Positions 1-6,321 of a stretch of DNA of 8,300 nucleotides are shown here, one piece after another. The stretch covers positions 1-8,300 of the forward strand of contig CAIVGD010000276.1 in the NCBI GenBank assembly GCA_903905395.1, written 5' to 3'. The number at the start of each line of letters is the position of its first letter. The stretch's first letter is position 1. This DNA is from an uncultured Verrucomicrobiota bacterium (GTDB lineage Bacteria > Verrucomicrobiota > Verrucomicrobiia > Methylacidiphilales > Verrucolacustridaceae). The notes below the pieces were generated by a model, which had not been told where the DNA came from, made no database searches, and saw only the letters and a program-made list of their open reading frames with translations. Both the position numbers and the translations under genes were made by a program.

Positions 1-7
1 CCTGAAC

Positions 8-17
8 GAAACGTTTC
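8..17. other. 10-bp perfect palindrome GAAACGTTTC
   Basis: GAAACGTTTC is its own reverse complement and lies 31 bases past the pntAA stop codon. Its AAACGTTT core with central CpG resembles LacI-family operators. The flanking bases CTGAACG (3-9) and CGTTTCAG (12-19) could also pair in a small imperfect hairpin beyond the pnt operon. The next gene lies off the window, so its role cannot be settled. A 10-bp palindrome can also occur by chance. Confidence 0.25.
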
Positions 18-48
18 AGAAATAAAACGCAAACGCCCGTCCGTCAGA

Positions 49-1164
49 TTATTTGTTTAGGCTGGGAAGATTGATCTGACCGTCTTTGGTGACCAGAGAT
101 TCCTTTAAAACAGGGTTGGCCAGATCGATTGTAACGTTTCCTTCTTTGGCCATTTCCATCAGAAAATAAAAAATATTCCTCGCATACAACTGACTGGACT
201 GACGGGGCATCTGACCTGCGAGGTTCAGTGGCCCTAGAATTCTGACACCCCCGTGGATCACCTCTTTGCCCACCTGTGTCAGGGCGCAGTTGCCCCCCGC
301 TTCGGCAGCCAGATCGACGATCACAGATCCGTGTTTCATCGCCTGGACCATTTCCTCGGTGATGAGTCTAGGCGCCGGTTTTCCCGGGACCTGGGCGGTG
401 GTGATCACGATGTCAGCCCCCTTCACGTGCTTGGCCAAAAGCTCTGATTCGATCCTTTGTTCATCGGCACTCAACTCTGTCGCGTACCCTTTTTTGTCTT
501 CTCCCCCTGCCGCTTTATGGGAAACAAATTTAGCTCCGAGACTCTCGACTTGCTCTTGAACAACAGGCCGTGTGTCGAACGCTTCCACGACAGCTCCCAG
601 GCGCCGGGCCGTCGCGATGGCTTGCAACCCTGCGACTCCCGCTCCGATGACAAATACTTTTGCCGGCGTCACCGTTCCTGCGGCCGTCATCATCAGGGGC
701 ATCATGGTGCCTAGTGTGTTTGCCGCGAGAATAACGGACTTGTAGCCAGCGACATTGCTTTGAGAAGAAAGGGCATCCAATTTTTGCGCGCGGGAGATCC
801 GCGGAACAAGGTCCATGGAAAAAGCCGTGATCTTTTTCTCAGTCAAAGCCTTCACAAGACCCGGATCTGAAAAAGGCTGGAGAAAAGCGACTAGAATGCT
901 CCCGCTCTTAAGAAGGTTAATTTCTTCTGGTGCCGGCTTGCGAACTTTAAGCACCACATCGGATGCGGCATAAAGCGATGCGGCGTCGGATTCGATCTTG
1001 GCACCTGCCGAAACGAACTCCTTGTCGGAATAGGAAGAGATGCTGCCGGCGCCAGATTCGACCGAAACAGAAAAACCGACTTTGACCATTTTAGCGGTCG
1101 TTTCGGGGGTGACGGCGACACGGGTTTCGTTAGCCCCGATTTCCTTTGGAATGCCAACACGCAT
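49..1164 (-). CDS. pntAA: NAD(P) transhydrogenase subunit alpha part 1 (PntAA, NAD(H)-binding domain I)
   Basis: This 371-residue protein is the soluble NAD(H)-binding domain I of proton-translocating transhydrogenase. Hydride passes from NADH to NADP+ while protons re-enter the cell through the membrane partners. Visible motifs are the N-terminal MRVGIPKEI, the R-x4-Q-x2-D loop that contacts NAD (R122, Q127, D130, next to ALSSQSNVAGY), the Rossmann GAGVAG at 174-179 with FDTRP at 195-199, and VDLAAEAGGNC near 283-293. It has no membrane helices and ends with a short linker, as expected for the split form, because the membrane part is encoded separately by pntAB. The start is fixed by a strong AGGAGG (1175-1180) ten bases upstream. 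The gap to pntB is 22 bases. Alanine dehydrogenase is homologous, but the RQD loop and the pnt neighbours exclude it. Confidence 0.95.
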   Translation of the reverse strand: MRVGIPKEIGANETRVAVTPETTAKMVKVGFSVSVESGAGSISSYSDKEFVSAGAKIESDAASLYAASDVVLKVRKPAPEEINLLKSGSILVAFLQPFSDPGLVKALTEKKITAFSMDLVPRISRAQKLDALSSQSNVAGYKSVILAANTLGTMMPLMMTAAGTVTPAKVFVIGAGVAGLQAIATARRLGAVVEAFDTRPVVQEQVESLGAKFVSHKAAGGEDKKGYATELSADEQRIESELLAKHVKGADIVITTAQVPGKPAPRLITEEMVQAMKHGSVIVDLAAEAGGNCALTQVGKEVIHGGVRILGPLNLAGQMPRQSSQLYARNIFYFLMEMAKEGNVTIDLANPVLKESLVTKDGQINLPSLNK

Positions 1165-1186
1165 GTTCTTGTATCCTCCTTAGATC

Positions 1187-2572
1187 CTATTCCTGCTTCA
1201 TCGCGGCGGTGATCTTGGTAAGCGTCGTTTTGGCGTCGCCGAAAACCATCATCGTGTTGGGGAGTACAAAAAGCTCATTCTCGATCCCGGCAAAACCTGG
1301 ATTCATACTGCGTTTCAGAACGATGACGGCTTTGGATTGATCCACATTAAGAATAGGCATGCCAAAGATCGGACTTCCGGGGGTGTTCCTAGCCGCGGGA
1401 TTCACCACGTCATTGGCGCCCACCACGATTGAAACATCCGTCCTGGGAAAATCATCGTTGATCGCTTCCAGCTCAAAAAGCTGATCGTAGGGAACATTGG
1501 CCTCAGCCAGGAGAACGTTCATGTGGCCGGGCATGCGTCCCGCCACGGGGTGGATGGCGTACCTAACGGGCGTTCCGTTCTTCTCCAAAATAGCCGCCAG
1601 ATCACACGCTGCGTGCTGGGCCTGCGCCACGGCCATTCCGTAACCGGGCACGATGATGACGGAATTAGCGATTTTAAGAAGCTCTGCGGCATCCTCAGGG
1701 GTGCCTTCCCGGATGGGTGCGCCCCCCGCATCCGCTGATTTTGGCTCGTGAACCTCGGCTCCAAATGCGCCAAAAATAACGTTTTGGAAGGAACGGTTCA
1801 TGGCTTTGCTCATGATCAAAGCCAAAATAAAACCAGAGCCGCCGTCCAAAGATCCGCACACGATCAGCACGGGGTTGTTCAGGGCGAATCCCGTGGCCGC
1901 GGCCGCAAGACCGGCGTAGGAATTTAAAAGACAGATCACTACGGGCATGTCCGCCCCACCGATGGGAAGAACGAGAAGAACTCCCAAAAGAAGTCCTATC
2001 GAAGTCAGCGCGTAGAAAACCGCCTGTTGCGTCGGCTGGACAACGAGAAAAATCAGGATCAAAAGGGCGACGCCAAGCAGAATGAAATTCATGAGGTTTT
2101 GCCCTCGGAAAGTCTGCGGCCTGCCCGAAAGGATTCCCTGCAGTTTGCCGAAGGCGATCAAGCTCCCGGTGAATGTCACCGTTCCCAAAAGAACTTCAAA
2201 ACCGATGGCACCCATGTTGAAACTGGATAATTCATTGTGATAATTATAATACTCGGCGACCCCTACCAGTGCCACGGCCAGTCCGCCGAAGGCATGGGAA
2301 AGCGCGATTCGTTCCGGCATCTTCGTCATCGGGATCCACAGACCCATGGGGATGCCGATGATGGTTCCTACGACAAGCCCGCCGATGATCCATTCGTACG
2401 AGACGATACGCTGGTGAAGCAAGGTTCCGAGAACGGCGATGAGCATGCCGAATGCGGCCATGATCATGCCACGCCGGGCCGAGCGCGGATGGGACAGGCC
2501 TAGGAGGCCGAAGAGAAACAAAAGCGACGCGGCAAAAAGTGTCGCAAGATAAATGATCTGCCGCACGTTCAT
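1187..2572 (-). CDS. pntB: NAD(P) transhydrogenase subunit beta (PntB)
   Basis: This is a 461-residue membrane subunit of usual length. It joins the proton-channel domain II (about residues 1-265, a series of hydrophobic helices) to the NADP(H)-binding domain III (about 290-461). His93 in LSHAFGG aligns with the E. coli beta-His91 implicated in proton transfer. GGADMPVVICLLNSYAG (205-221) and the SKAMNRS stretch (255-261) are family signatures. Domain III shows PGYGMAVAQAQ (309-319), GRMPGHMN (345-352), GANDVVNPAA (385-394), KRSM (420-423), GFAG (426-429) and FGDAK (444-448), so all the NADP-binding loops appear intact. The start MNVRQIIYL fits the family N-terminus, although the Shine-Dalgarno (a GGTGG-like run close to the ATG) is weak. 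The gene sits 26 bases after pntAB and 22 before pntAA, so co-transcription is likely. Confidence 0.96.
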   Translation of the reverse strand: MNVRQIIYLATLFAASLLFLFGLLGLSHPRSARRGMIMAAFGMLIAVLGTLLHQRIVSYEWIIGGLVVGTIIGIPMGLWIPMTKMPERIALSHAFGGLAVALVGVAEYYNYHNELSSFNMGAIGFEVLLGTVTFTGSLIAFGKLQGILSGRPQTFRGQNLMNFILLGVALLILIFLVVQPTQQAVFYALTSIGLLLGVLLVLPIGGADMPVVICLLNSYAGLAAAATGFALNNPVLIVCGSLDGGSGFILALIMSKAMNRSFQNVIFGAFGAEVHEPKSADAGGAPIREGTPEDAAELLKIANSVIIVPGYGMAVAQAQHAACDLAAILEKNGTPVRYAIHPVAGRMPGHMNVLLAEANVPYDQLFELEAINDDFPRTDVSIVVGANDVVNPAARNTPGSPIFGMPILNVDQSKAVIVLKRSMNPGFAGIENELFVLPNTMMVFGDAKTTLTKITAAMKQE

Positions 2573-2598
2573 GCCACCGCCGGATAGAAGCTCGGCGT

Positions 2599-2901
2599 TC
2601 AGGGTTTAGCCTTGTCTTTTTTACGGAACATTTTGAGCATTCGATCGGTAATCAGAAATCCGCCGACCACATTGATCATGGCCGCAGTAACGGCGACCAT
2701 GCCCAAGATAGAACTGGTCAGACTTCGTCCTTCTCCGGCGATAATAAGCGATGCGACCAGAGAGATGCCCGAGATGGCGTTGGTAAAAGCCATGAGGGGG
2801 GTGTGTAAAAGCTGTGGGACTTTGGAAATGACCTGGTAGCCCGCGAAAATAGCGAAGGCGAATACATACAGAAGCAGGGAAAATTGTTCGATTTTGTTCA
2901 T
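2599..2901 (-). CDS. pntAB: NAD(P) transhydrogenase subunit alpha part 2 (PntAB, membrane helices)
   Basis: This 100-residue membrane protein supplies the alpha-subunit helices of domain II. About three hydrophobic segments are visible (roughly 7-25, 40-56 and 63-85). The conserved stretch KVPQLLHTPLMAFTNAISGI runs over 27-46, and GGFLITDRMLKMF over 80-92 leads into a basic tail ending KKDKAKP. Length and motifs match the separate PntAB of split-alpha transhydrogenases. AGAGGA (2908-2913), six bases before the ATG, supports the start. It is the first gene of the operon here, whereas this subunit usually lies between pntAA and pntB. A candidate promoter lies 77-104 bases upstream. Confidence 0.95.
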   Translation of the reverse strand: MNKIEQFSLLLYVFAFAIFAGYQVISKVPQLLHTPLMAFTNAISGISLVASLIIAGEGRSLTSSILGMVAVTAAMINVVGGFLITDRMLKMFRKKDKAKP

Positions 2902-2977
2902 GGATTATCCTCTGGGAAGGCAGTTGGTCATGAAATGATTGGTCGGGCACGCGTTCATGTGTGTTCTTAAAAAGAAT

Positions 2978-3005
2978 ATGATAAAAGAAGATCCGATGGA
3001 AGCAA
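2978..3005 (-). promoter_or_regulatory. Candidate sigma70-type promoter for the pnt operon
   Basis: On the minus strand TTGCTT (3000-3005) is followed, after 16 bases, by TATCAT (2978-2983). These match the -35 and -10 consensus at three or four and five of six positions. The site lies upstream of pntAB, the first gene of the operon, and would give a leader of about 70 bases. The area is AT-rich compared with the surrounding genes. The call rests on consensus match and position only. Confidence 0.3.
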
Positions 3006-3101
3006 AATTTTTACTTTTCGGGATTTTTTTTCCACAAAGACATGGGGGTGGATGATTTTTGATTTTGAATTTTGAAGAGGTGCGGGGGAAAAGGGGTTAA
3101 G

Positions 3102-3120
3102 GGACGCGGAGGACTGCCAG
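3102..3120 (+). repeat. 19-bp dispersed repeat module A, copy 1
   Basis: GGACGCGGAGGACTGCCAG matches the copy at 7684-7702 at 17 of 19 positions. Both copies lie in gene-free DNA and are followed within about 45 bases by a sequence containing AGTTTAAG. Confidence 0.5.
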
Positions 3121-3156
3121 TTTAAGATTAAGTTGAAGTCAGAGGGGAAGTTGTGT

Positions 3157-3197
3157 GCGATTGTAGGGCAGGCACACCCGCCCCACAGTTGTCTTCA
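3157..3197 (+). repeat. Hairpin-forming dispersed repeat module B, copy 1
   Basis: It begins GCGATTGTAGGGCAGGCA and ends ACAGTTGTCTTCA, and it corresponds to 7964-8003, which has the same ends. Here GGGCAGG (3166-3172) can pair with CCCGCCC (3177-3183) around a CACA loop, with one mismatch. The other copy has a perfect stem. The family resembles GC-rich intergenic repeats I remember from Verrucomicrobiota genomes, which is an inference. Confidence 0.5.
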
Positions 3198-3214
3198 GCC
3201 TTGATGTTCGAAGT

Positions 3215-3252
3215 TTAGGTAGCGGCGACAGCTCCGAGGACGCCTAGCTGGA
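3215..3252 (+). repeat. 38-bp dispersed repeat module C, copy 1
   Basis: It begins TTAGGTAGCGGCG, ends CGCCTAGCTGGA, and is 35 of 38 bases identical to 7784-7821. GGCGAC (3224-3229) and GACGCC (3239-3244) form a stem with one A-A mismatch around the nine-base loop AGCTCCGAG. It starts 42 bases past the stop of the minus-strand gene. It could act as a structured 3' end or be a passive dispersed repeat. Confidence 0.7.
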
Positions 3253-3293
3253 TGGATAAGCTCGGAATGCCTTATCGACCTCTGACCCCGGGC

Positions 3294-4619
3294 TTATGGG
3301 GATGGGGTTTCAGCTGGGAGAGTGATGGAGAATGGTTCGGATTCGGACGATTCCTGATAGGACGAGGTGATGGTAGTTCCAGATTCCGTTTGCTCCACTT
3401 GAAGGAAGGAATCTGGCTGGGCGGGATCCGGGATTTTCGTTGCGGCGTTCAACCCTCCCTCCCGATAAGCGATGGTGGCGTCCAATAAAGAGAGGGTGAC
3501 TTGATATTTAATCCGGACTTCTTCGAAATCTTCAAACCCATCGAGGGATTTTGCCAATGTGGGGCTGAGTCCCGCCCGGGGATTTCCCGAAAGCCATTGG
3601 CGCCAAGCCGGAGCGGAAAGAAAAGTTTTTTGTTCCAGTCCAAGAATCTGGTCTGCATCGCGGCGCAGATAGGACGCCAGCTCACGGGCATTTGCGGTTT
3701 CGTCGGGTAAAAACCAATTTGCCTCCTCGAAACTATTCAGATATCGCGCGAGGCCGATCCGCGCGGGTGTGGAGGCGGGTAGGGAATCCAGATAAAAAGA
3801 GGCTCGAAGAAAAAGCGCATGGTCGGATTCCAGTCCCCGACGGATGGATTCGACGGTCGGCGGAGGCCGGGCCAACTGCCGGAGCTCGCGGAGAGTCTGC
3901 GGATTGGATTCACCTACCCAGGCCTCTTTGTGGCTGATGATTTCAGTCGTTATACCTTTTGTCAGACCGACGCCGTCAGAAAAGGTCCAGCTGGAAAACC
4001 AATGTCCAAACCTCAGAGCCCCTAATCCTTGCAACTGCCGAGCAAGCCGAAGGATAAATTCCAATTCCGGACTAAACTCGCTACCAGCAGAAACCCTAGC
4101 ACTAGGATTGTACAATGCCATTTTGTAAGGGTCCTCTGACACTAAAGACATAATCTTCTGGCGAAAAAACAGGGTGGAATCGGGAAATTTTGTCCAATCG
4201 GGCTCAGGTCCGGACCAGAAATCCTCCCAAGCTGAGAAAAAGTTCCTGCGAAATTCGGCGAGGGCGGCGAGTTCGGCACTGCTCCAGGGGGTTGGGTCTT
4301 GGCCCTCTGGCGTGGCGGCGTCCCTTTTTCGCGCCTCTTCCAAGAGGAAGGGGATGGGGGGCAGGGCTTGGAGCCTAGCTAAAAGGGCGGCGACTTGGGG
4401 GGCGTGTTCCTGGGGAGGTTCGGGAAGTTCGGCAATTGCCTTTTCCATGAATTTCATTTCCTGCTCCTCAGGAGTGGGTTCGGGTTGAATCGCAGTTTCT
4501 CCTTCACTAGCGAAAATGTCATGAATGGAAGACGAAACAGAAACCCGATTCATGAGCCACCAGGCGAAAATGCCTAGAATCAGAAACACCACCAAAATAT
4601 GGAGGAAGGGGTGCCGCAT
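3294..4619 (-). CDS. Membrane-anchored protein of unknown function
   Basis: I do not recognise this 441-residue protein. It begins MRHPFLHILVVFLILGIFAWWLM, a single hydrophobic segment at about residues 5-23 with a basic start. It is probably an uncleaved anchor, with the rest outside the membrane. An acidic, proline-rich linker (about 38-75) follows, then a long predominantly helical, charged region rich in Leu, Arg, Glu and Trp, with no cysteine pairs or catalytic motif that I can name. The C-terminal part (about 375-441, LLDATIAYREGG then a Ser/Thr/Glu-rich tail) loosely recalls large PVC-group proteins that end in an AxxxYRxxxG segment, but this is memory only. The ATG has no clear Shine-Dalgarno. 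The gene diverges from the hydrolase gene across 103 bases. It looks genuine because the frame is long and its composition is protein-like throughout. Confidence 0.8.
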   Translation of the reverse strand: MRHPFLHILVVFLILGIFAWWLMNRVSVSSSIHDIFASEGETAIQPEPTPEEQEMKFMEKAIAELPEPPQEHAPQVAALLARLQALPPIPFLLEEARKRDAATPEGQDPTPWSSAELAALAEFRRNFFSAWEDFWSGPEPDWTKFPDSTLFFRQKIMSLVSEDPYKMALYNPSARVSAGSEFSPELEFILRLARQLQGLGALRFGHWFSSWTFSDGVGLTKGITTEIISHKEAWVGESNPQTLRELRQLARPPPTVESIRRGLESDHALFLRASFYLDSLPASTPARIGLARYLNSFEEANWFLPDETANARELASYLRRDADQILGLEQKTFLSAPAWRQWLSGNPRAGLSPTLAKSLDGFEDFEEVRIKYQVTLSLLDATIAYREGGLNAATKIPDPAQPDSFLQVEQTESGTTITSSYQESSESEPFSITLPAETPSP

Positions 4620-4710
4620 GGTGGGAAGGCGACTAGCTTGGACTTTTTCAGCCAGAGCTTCAATTGAGGAATACTTGCCGCGGGCCGGTAATTTGGGAGA
4701 AAAGAGGAAT

Positions 4711-4714
4711 GGAG
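4711..4714 (+). promoter_or_regulatory. Ribosome binding site deciding the start at 4723
   Basis: GGAG sits eight bases before the ATG at 4723, within the purine-rich run GAGGAATGGAG. The same frame is open upstream to an ATG at 4525, but that extension lies antisense to the neighbouring gene and would bury the signal peptide, so the internal ATG is preferred. Confidence 0.6.
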
Positions 4715-4722
4715 ATTACCGA

Positions 4723-5358
4723 ATGAGGAAGTTCCTCCCCTGGCTTTTGCTGGTTTTCTGGGCTGATTTTGCATCGGCGGCGGTCACGCCCGAGCAGCAC
4801 CAGAAACTGGTGGAGACCTGCCGATGGTTATCCCAGCAGGACCTCTCCTATTCCCAATCCTGGCAACCCCCCGGCCATCCCTATGTCATCACCATGGACT
4901 GTTCCAACACGGTTCGTTACATCGTCTGGAAGGTTTTTGGAATCGACCTGCCGCGAACCGCCTCGGATCAGTACGTGACTTTGAAGAAAAAGGGGAAGGT
5001 CCGGGAAGTTCCCCTTCGCGCGGATGGAAAGGTGGACCCGGAGAAACTCCTGGCCGAAATGAGGAGCGGTGATCTTCTTTTTTGGGAGTGGACCTACAAT
5101 GTCCCGCGGTATCCACCGATCAGTCACGTCATGATTTACCTCGGACGGAAGAAGGATGGGCGGGCGATGGTGGCCGGCTCGTCCCAACGGATGGATGGGG
5201 AGAGAGGAGGAGGGGTGGACGTCTATACTTTTGACCCCAACGCCCCGAGCGGCAATGCCAAGAATTTCTTTAACTTTATCACCCACCGCGGCCGGCTTGT
5301 GGCTTATGCCAGGCCCACCGCCAGGCCTGGCTGGATGGTGCGGGGCGGGTTAGAATAG
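4723..5358 (+). CDS. Exported NlpC/P60-like cysteine hydrolase
   Basis: This 211-residue protein resembles NlpC/P60 cell-wall peptidases, which cut peptide stems of peptidoglycan outside the inner membrane. A signal peptide is clear: MRK, then a hydrophobic core, then ASA-A with cleavage near residue 19-20. The catalytic region reads MDCSNTVRYIVWKVFGIDLPRTASDQY with the nucleophile at Cys60, followed by SGDLLFWEW (115-123) and ISHVMIYLG with His135. The usual third residue, often His a dozen residues further on in a FVHAS-type motif, appears as Ala151 in MVAGSSQ, so the triad may be incomplete or use another residue. The region between Cys60 and His135 is somewhat long. GGAG at 4711 supports the start. 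The last nine bases overlap the metallo-hydrolase gene tail to tail. It could instead be an amidase-like relative with a different substrate. Confidence 0.82.
   Translation: MRKFLPWLLLVFWADFASAAVTPEQHQKLVETCRWLSQQDLSYSQSWQPPGHPYVITMDCSNTVRYIVWKVFGIDLPRTASDQYVTLKKKGKVREVPLRADGKVDPEKLLAEMRSGDLLFWEWTYNVPRYPPISHVMIYLGRKKDGRAMVAGSSQRMDGERGGGVDVYTFDPNAPSGNAKNFFNFITHRGRLVAYARPTARPGWMVRGGLE
5308..5331. other. 8-bp GC-rich hairpin at the 3' end of the hydrolase gene
   Basis: GCCAGGCC (5308-5315) pairs perfectly with GGCCTGGC (5324-5331) across an eight-base loop. In addition GCCAGGCCTGGC (5320-5331) is a 12-bp perfect palindrome. It lies just before the convergent overlapping stops. It lacks a T-run on either side, so it is not a standard intrinsic terminator, and the repeat also encodes the near-duplicate peptide ARPTARP. 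Confidence 0.4.
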
Positions 5359-6321
5359 CGTCGGCATCCCCTCGATCAGAAAACGCACGTCGGCCAAACG
5401 GCCGGCCCGGGTGGCCTCCTTCATCAGGCGCTGAGCTGGTTCGTGGAGTGGCTCGTAACTCAGGCGGTAGGTTCCAAAATGCATCGGAACGAGAACTTTG
5501 GCGCGCAAATCGCCGAAGGCCTGGAGGGCTTGTTCAGGATCCATGTGGTTCTCGCCGAATTTCGGCCCGTGATAGGCCCCGATCGGTAGGAGGGCGACCT
5601 CGGGGCGGAGTTTTTTTCCAATTTCGCGAAATCCTGGGAAATAACCGGAATCGCCGGCGTGGTAGATCGTGCGTCCGCCCATATCTATGACATAGCCGCC
5701 ATAGCCTCGGTGTTGGTCGGTGACTTTGCGCGCCCCCCAATGTTTGGCGGGAACAAAGGTGACGGCCGCCCCCGGAAAGCGGAGGCGTTCCCACCATTTC
5801 ATCTCGTAGACTTTTTCAAAACCGAGCCCGTGCACGAGGTCGCCCACCCCGGCGGGTACGACGATTGGTTGATTCGCCGCAATCCGTCGCAAACTCCGGC
5901 GGTTGAGGTGATCGAAATGGGCGTGGGTAATGAGCACCAGATCGATGGAGGGAAGGTGGTGGTGCGGCAAACCGGCGTGCCGGAGCCGGCGGACCACGAG
6001 TAGCCAGTTGGCCCAGTTGGGATCCACAAGAATGTTCCCCCGGGGTCCCTGAATGAGGAAGGAAGCGTGCCCGATCCAGGTGATGCAGATCTGACCATGT
6101 CGCAGTTTTGGAAAAATCGGCGGTGTCCCGCTGCGGTGGCCGCGTTTGCGCGAAAAAAGCGAGGGCAGGAGCACTTCGGTGATGAAGCGGTGGGGAGACT
6201 GTTTTTTTTGCGCTGAGACCCGGGGACTCAAGAGAGTAAGGATGGTGGCAAAAGAGGTGGGAGGCAACCATGTCGGGAGGATTGGCCGGAAGTACGAATT
6301 GGGGCATCCTTTCCATCTCAT
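5350..6321 (-). CDS. Metallo-beta-lactamase-fold hydrolase (NAPE-PLD/UlaG type)
   Basis: A 323-residue protein with a metallo-beta-lactamase fold beginning near residue 79 at CITWIGHASFLIQ. Metal ligands are visible: HAHFDH at 133-138, His194 in PAKHWGAR, Asp224 in HAGDSG and His281 in MHFGTYRLSYEPLHEP. The last segment and GGYVIDMGGRTIYHAGDSGYFPGFREIG are typical of the NAPE-phospholipase D/UlaG branch, so a phosphodiester or lactone substrate is likely, but the actual one is unknown. There is no signal peptide, so it is probably cytoplasmic or peripheral. The start is uncertain. The ATG at 6321 has AGGGG (6327-6331) five bases upstream. However, it overlaps the divergent gene start, leaving no room for promoters. 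A TTG at 6231 or GTG at 6174 would leave a short gap. Its stop overlaps the previous gene by nine bases. Confidence 0.85.
   Translation of the reverse strand: MRWKGCPNSYFRPILPTWLPPTSFATILTLLSPRVSAQKKQSPHRFITEVLLPSLFSRKRGHRSGTPPIFPKLRHGQICITWIGHASFLIQGPRGNILVDPNWANWLLVVRRLRHAGLPHHHLPSIDLVLITHAHFDHLNRRSLRRIAANQPIVVPAGVGDLVHGLGFEKVYEMKWWERLRFPGAAVTFVPAKHWGARKVTDQHRGYGGYVIDMGGRTIYHAGDSGYFPGFREIGKKLRPEVALLPIGAYHGPKFGENHMDPEQALQAFGDLRAKVLVPMHFGTYRLSYEPLHEPAQRLMKEATRAGRLADVRFLIEGMPTLF

Larger units (their letters stand above)
2902..3293. other. Gene-free gap with three short repeat modules
   Basis: No convincing coding frame was found here. The part next to pntAB is AT-rich and would hold the pnt promoter. 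At about 3055-3077 there is a low-complexity run of near-repeated GATTTTG units. From 3102 on, three modules recur in the second gap of this window (7657-8077): a 19-mer at 3102-3120, a hairpin-forming module at 3157-3197 and a 38-mer at 3215-3252. The gap lies between the start of the pnt operon and the stop of the minus-strand gene that ends at 3294. Confidence 0.7.

Noticed and set aside
2964..2976. Inverted repeat TTCTT-AAA-AAGAA between the candidate pnt promoter and pntAB
   Set aside because: A five-base arm in an AT-rich stretch is easily produced by chance. There is no second copy or known operator match to support a regulatory role.
3157..3252. Possible CRISPR array or tRNA in the GC-rich gap
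   Set aside because: The repeats are not tandem or evenly spaced within the gap, and no cloverleaf with a T-loop GTTCGA context was found.
4525..4722. Upstream extension of the NlpC/P60-like gene to an ATG at 4525
   Set aside because: The extension runs antisense through the start of the neighbouring gene and would place the signal peptide at residue 67. The ATG at 4723 has GGAG at the right distance.
4828..5286. A 152-codon open frame on the minus strand
   Set aside because: It lies wholly opposite the NlpC/P60-like gene, which has a signal peptide and catalytic motifs. The antisense frame has neither a binding site nor family features.
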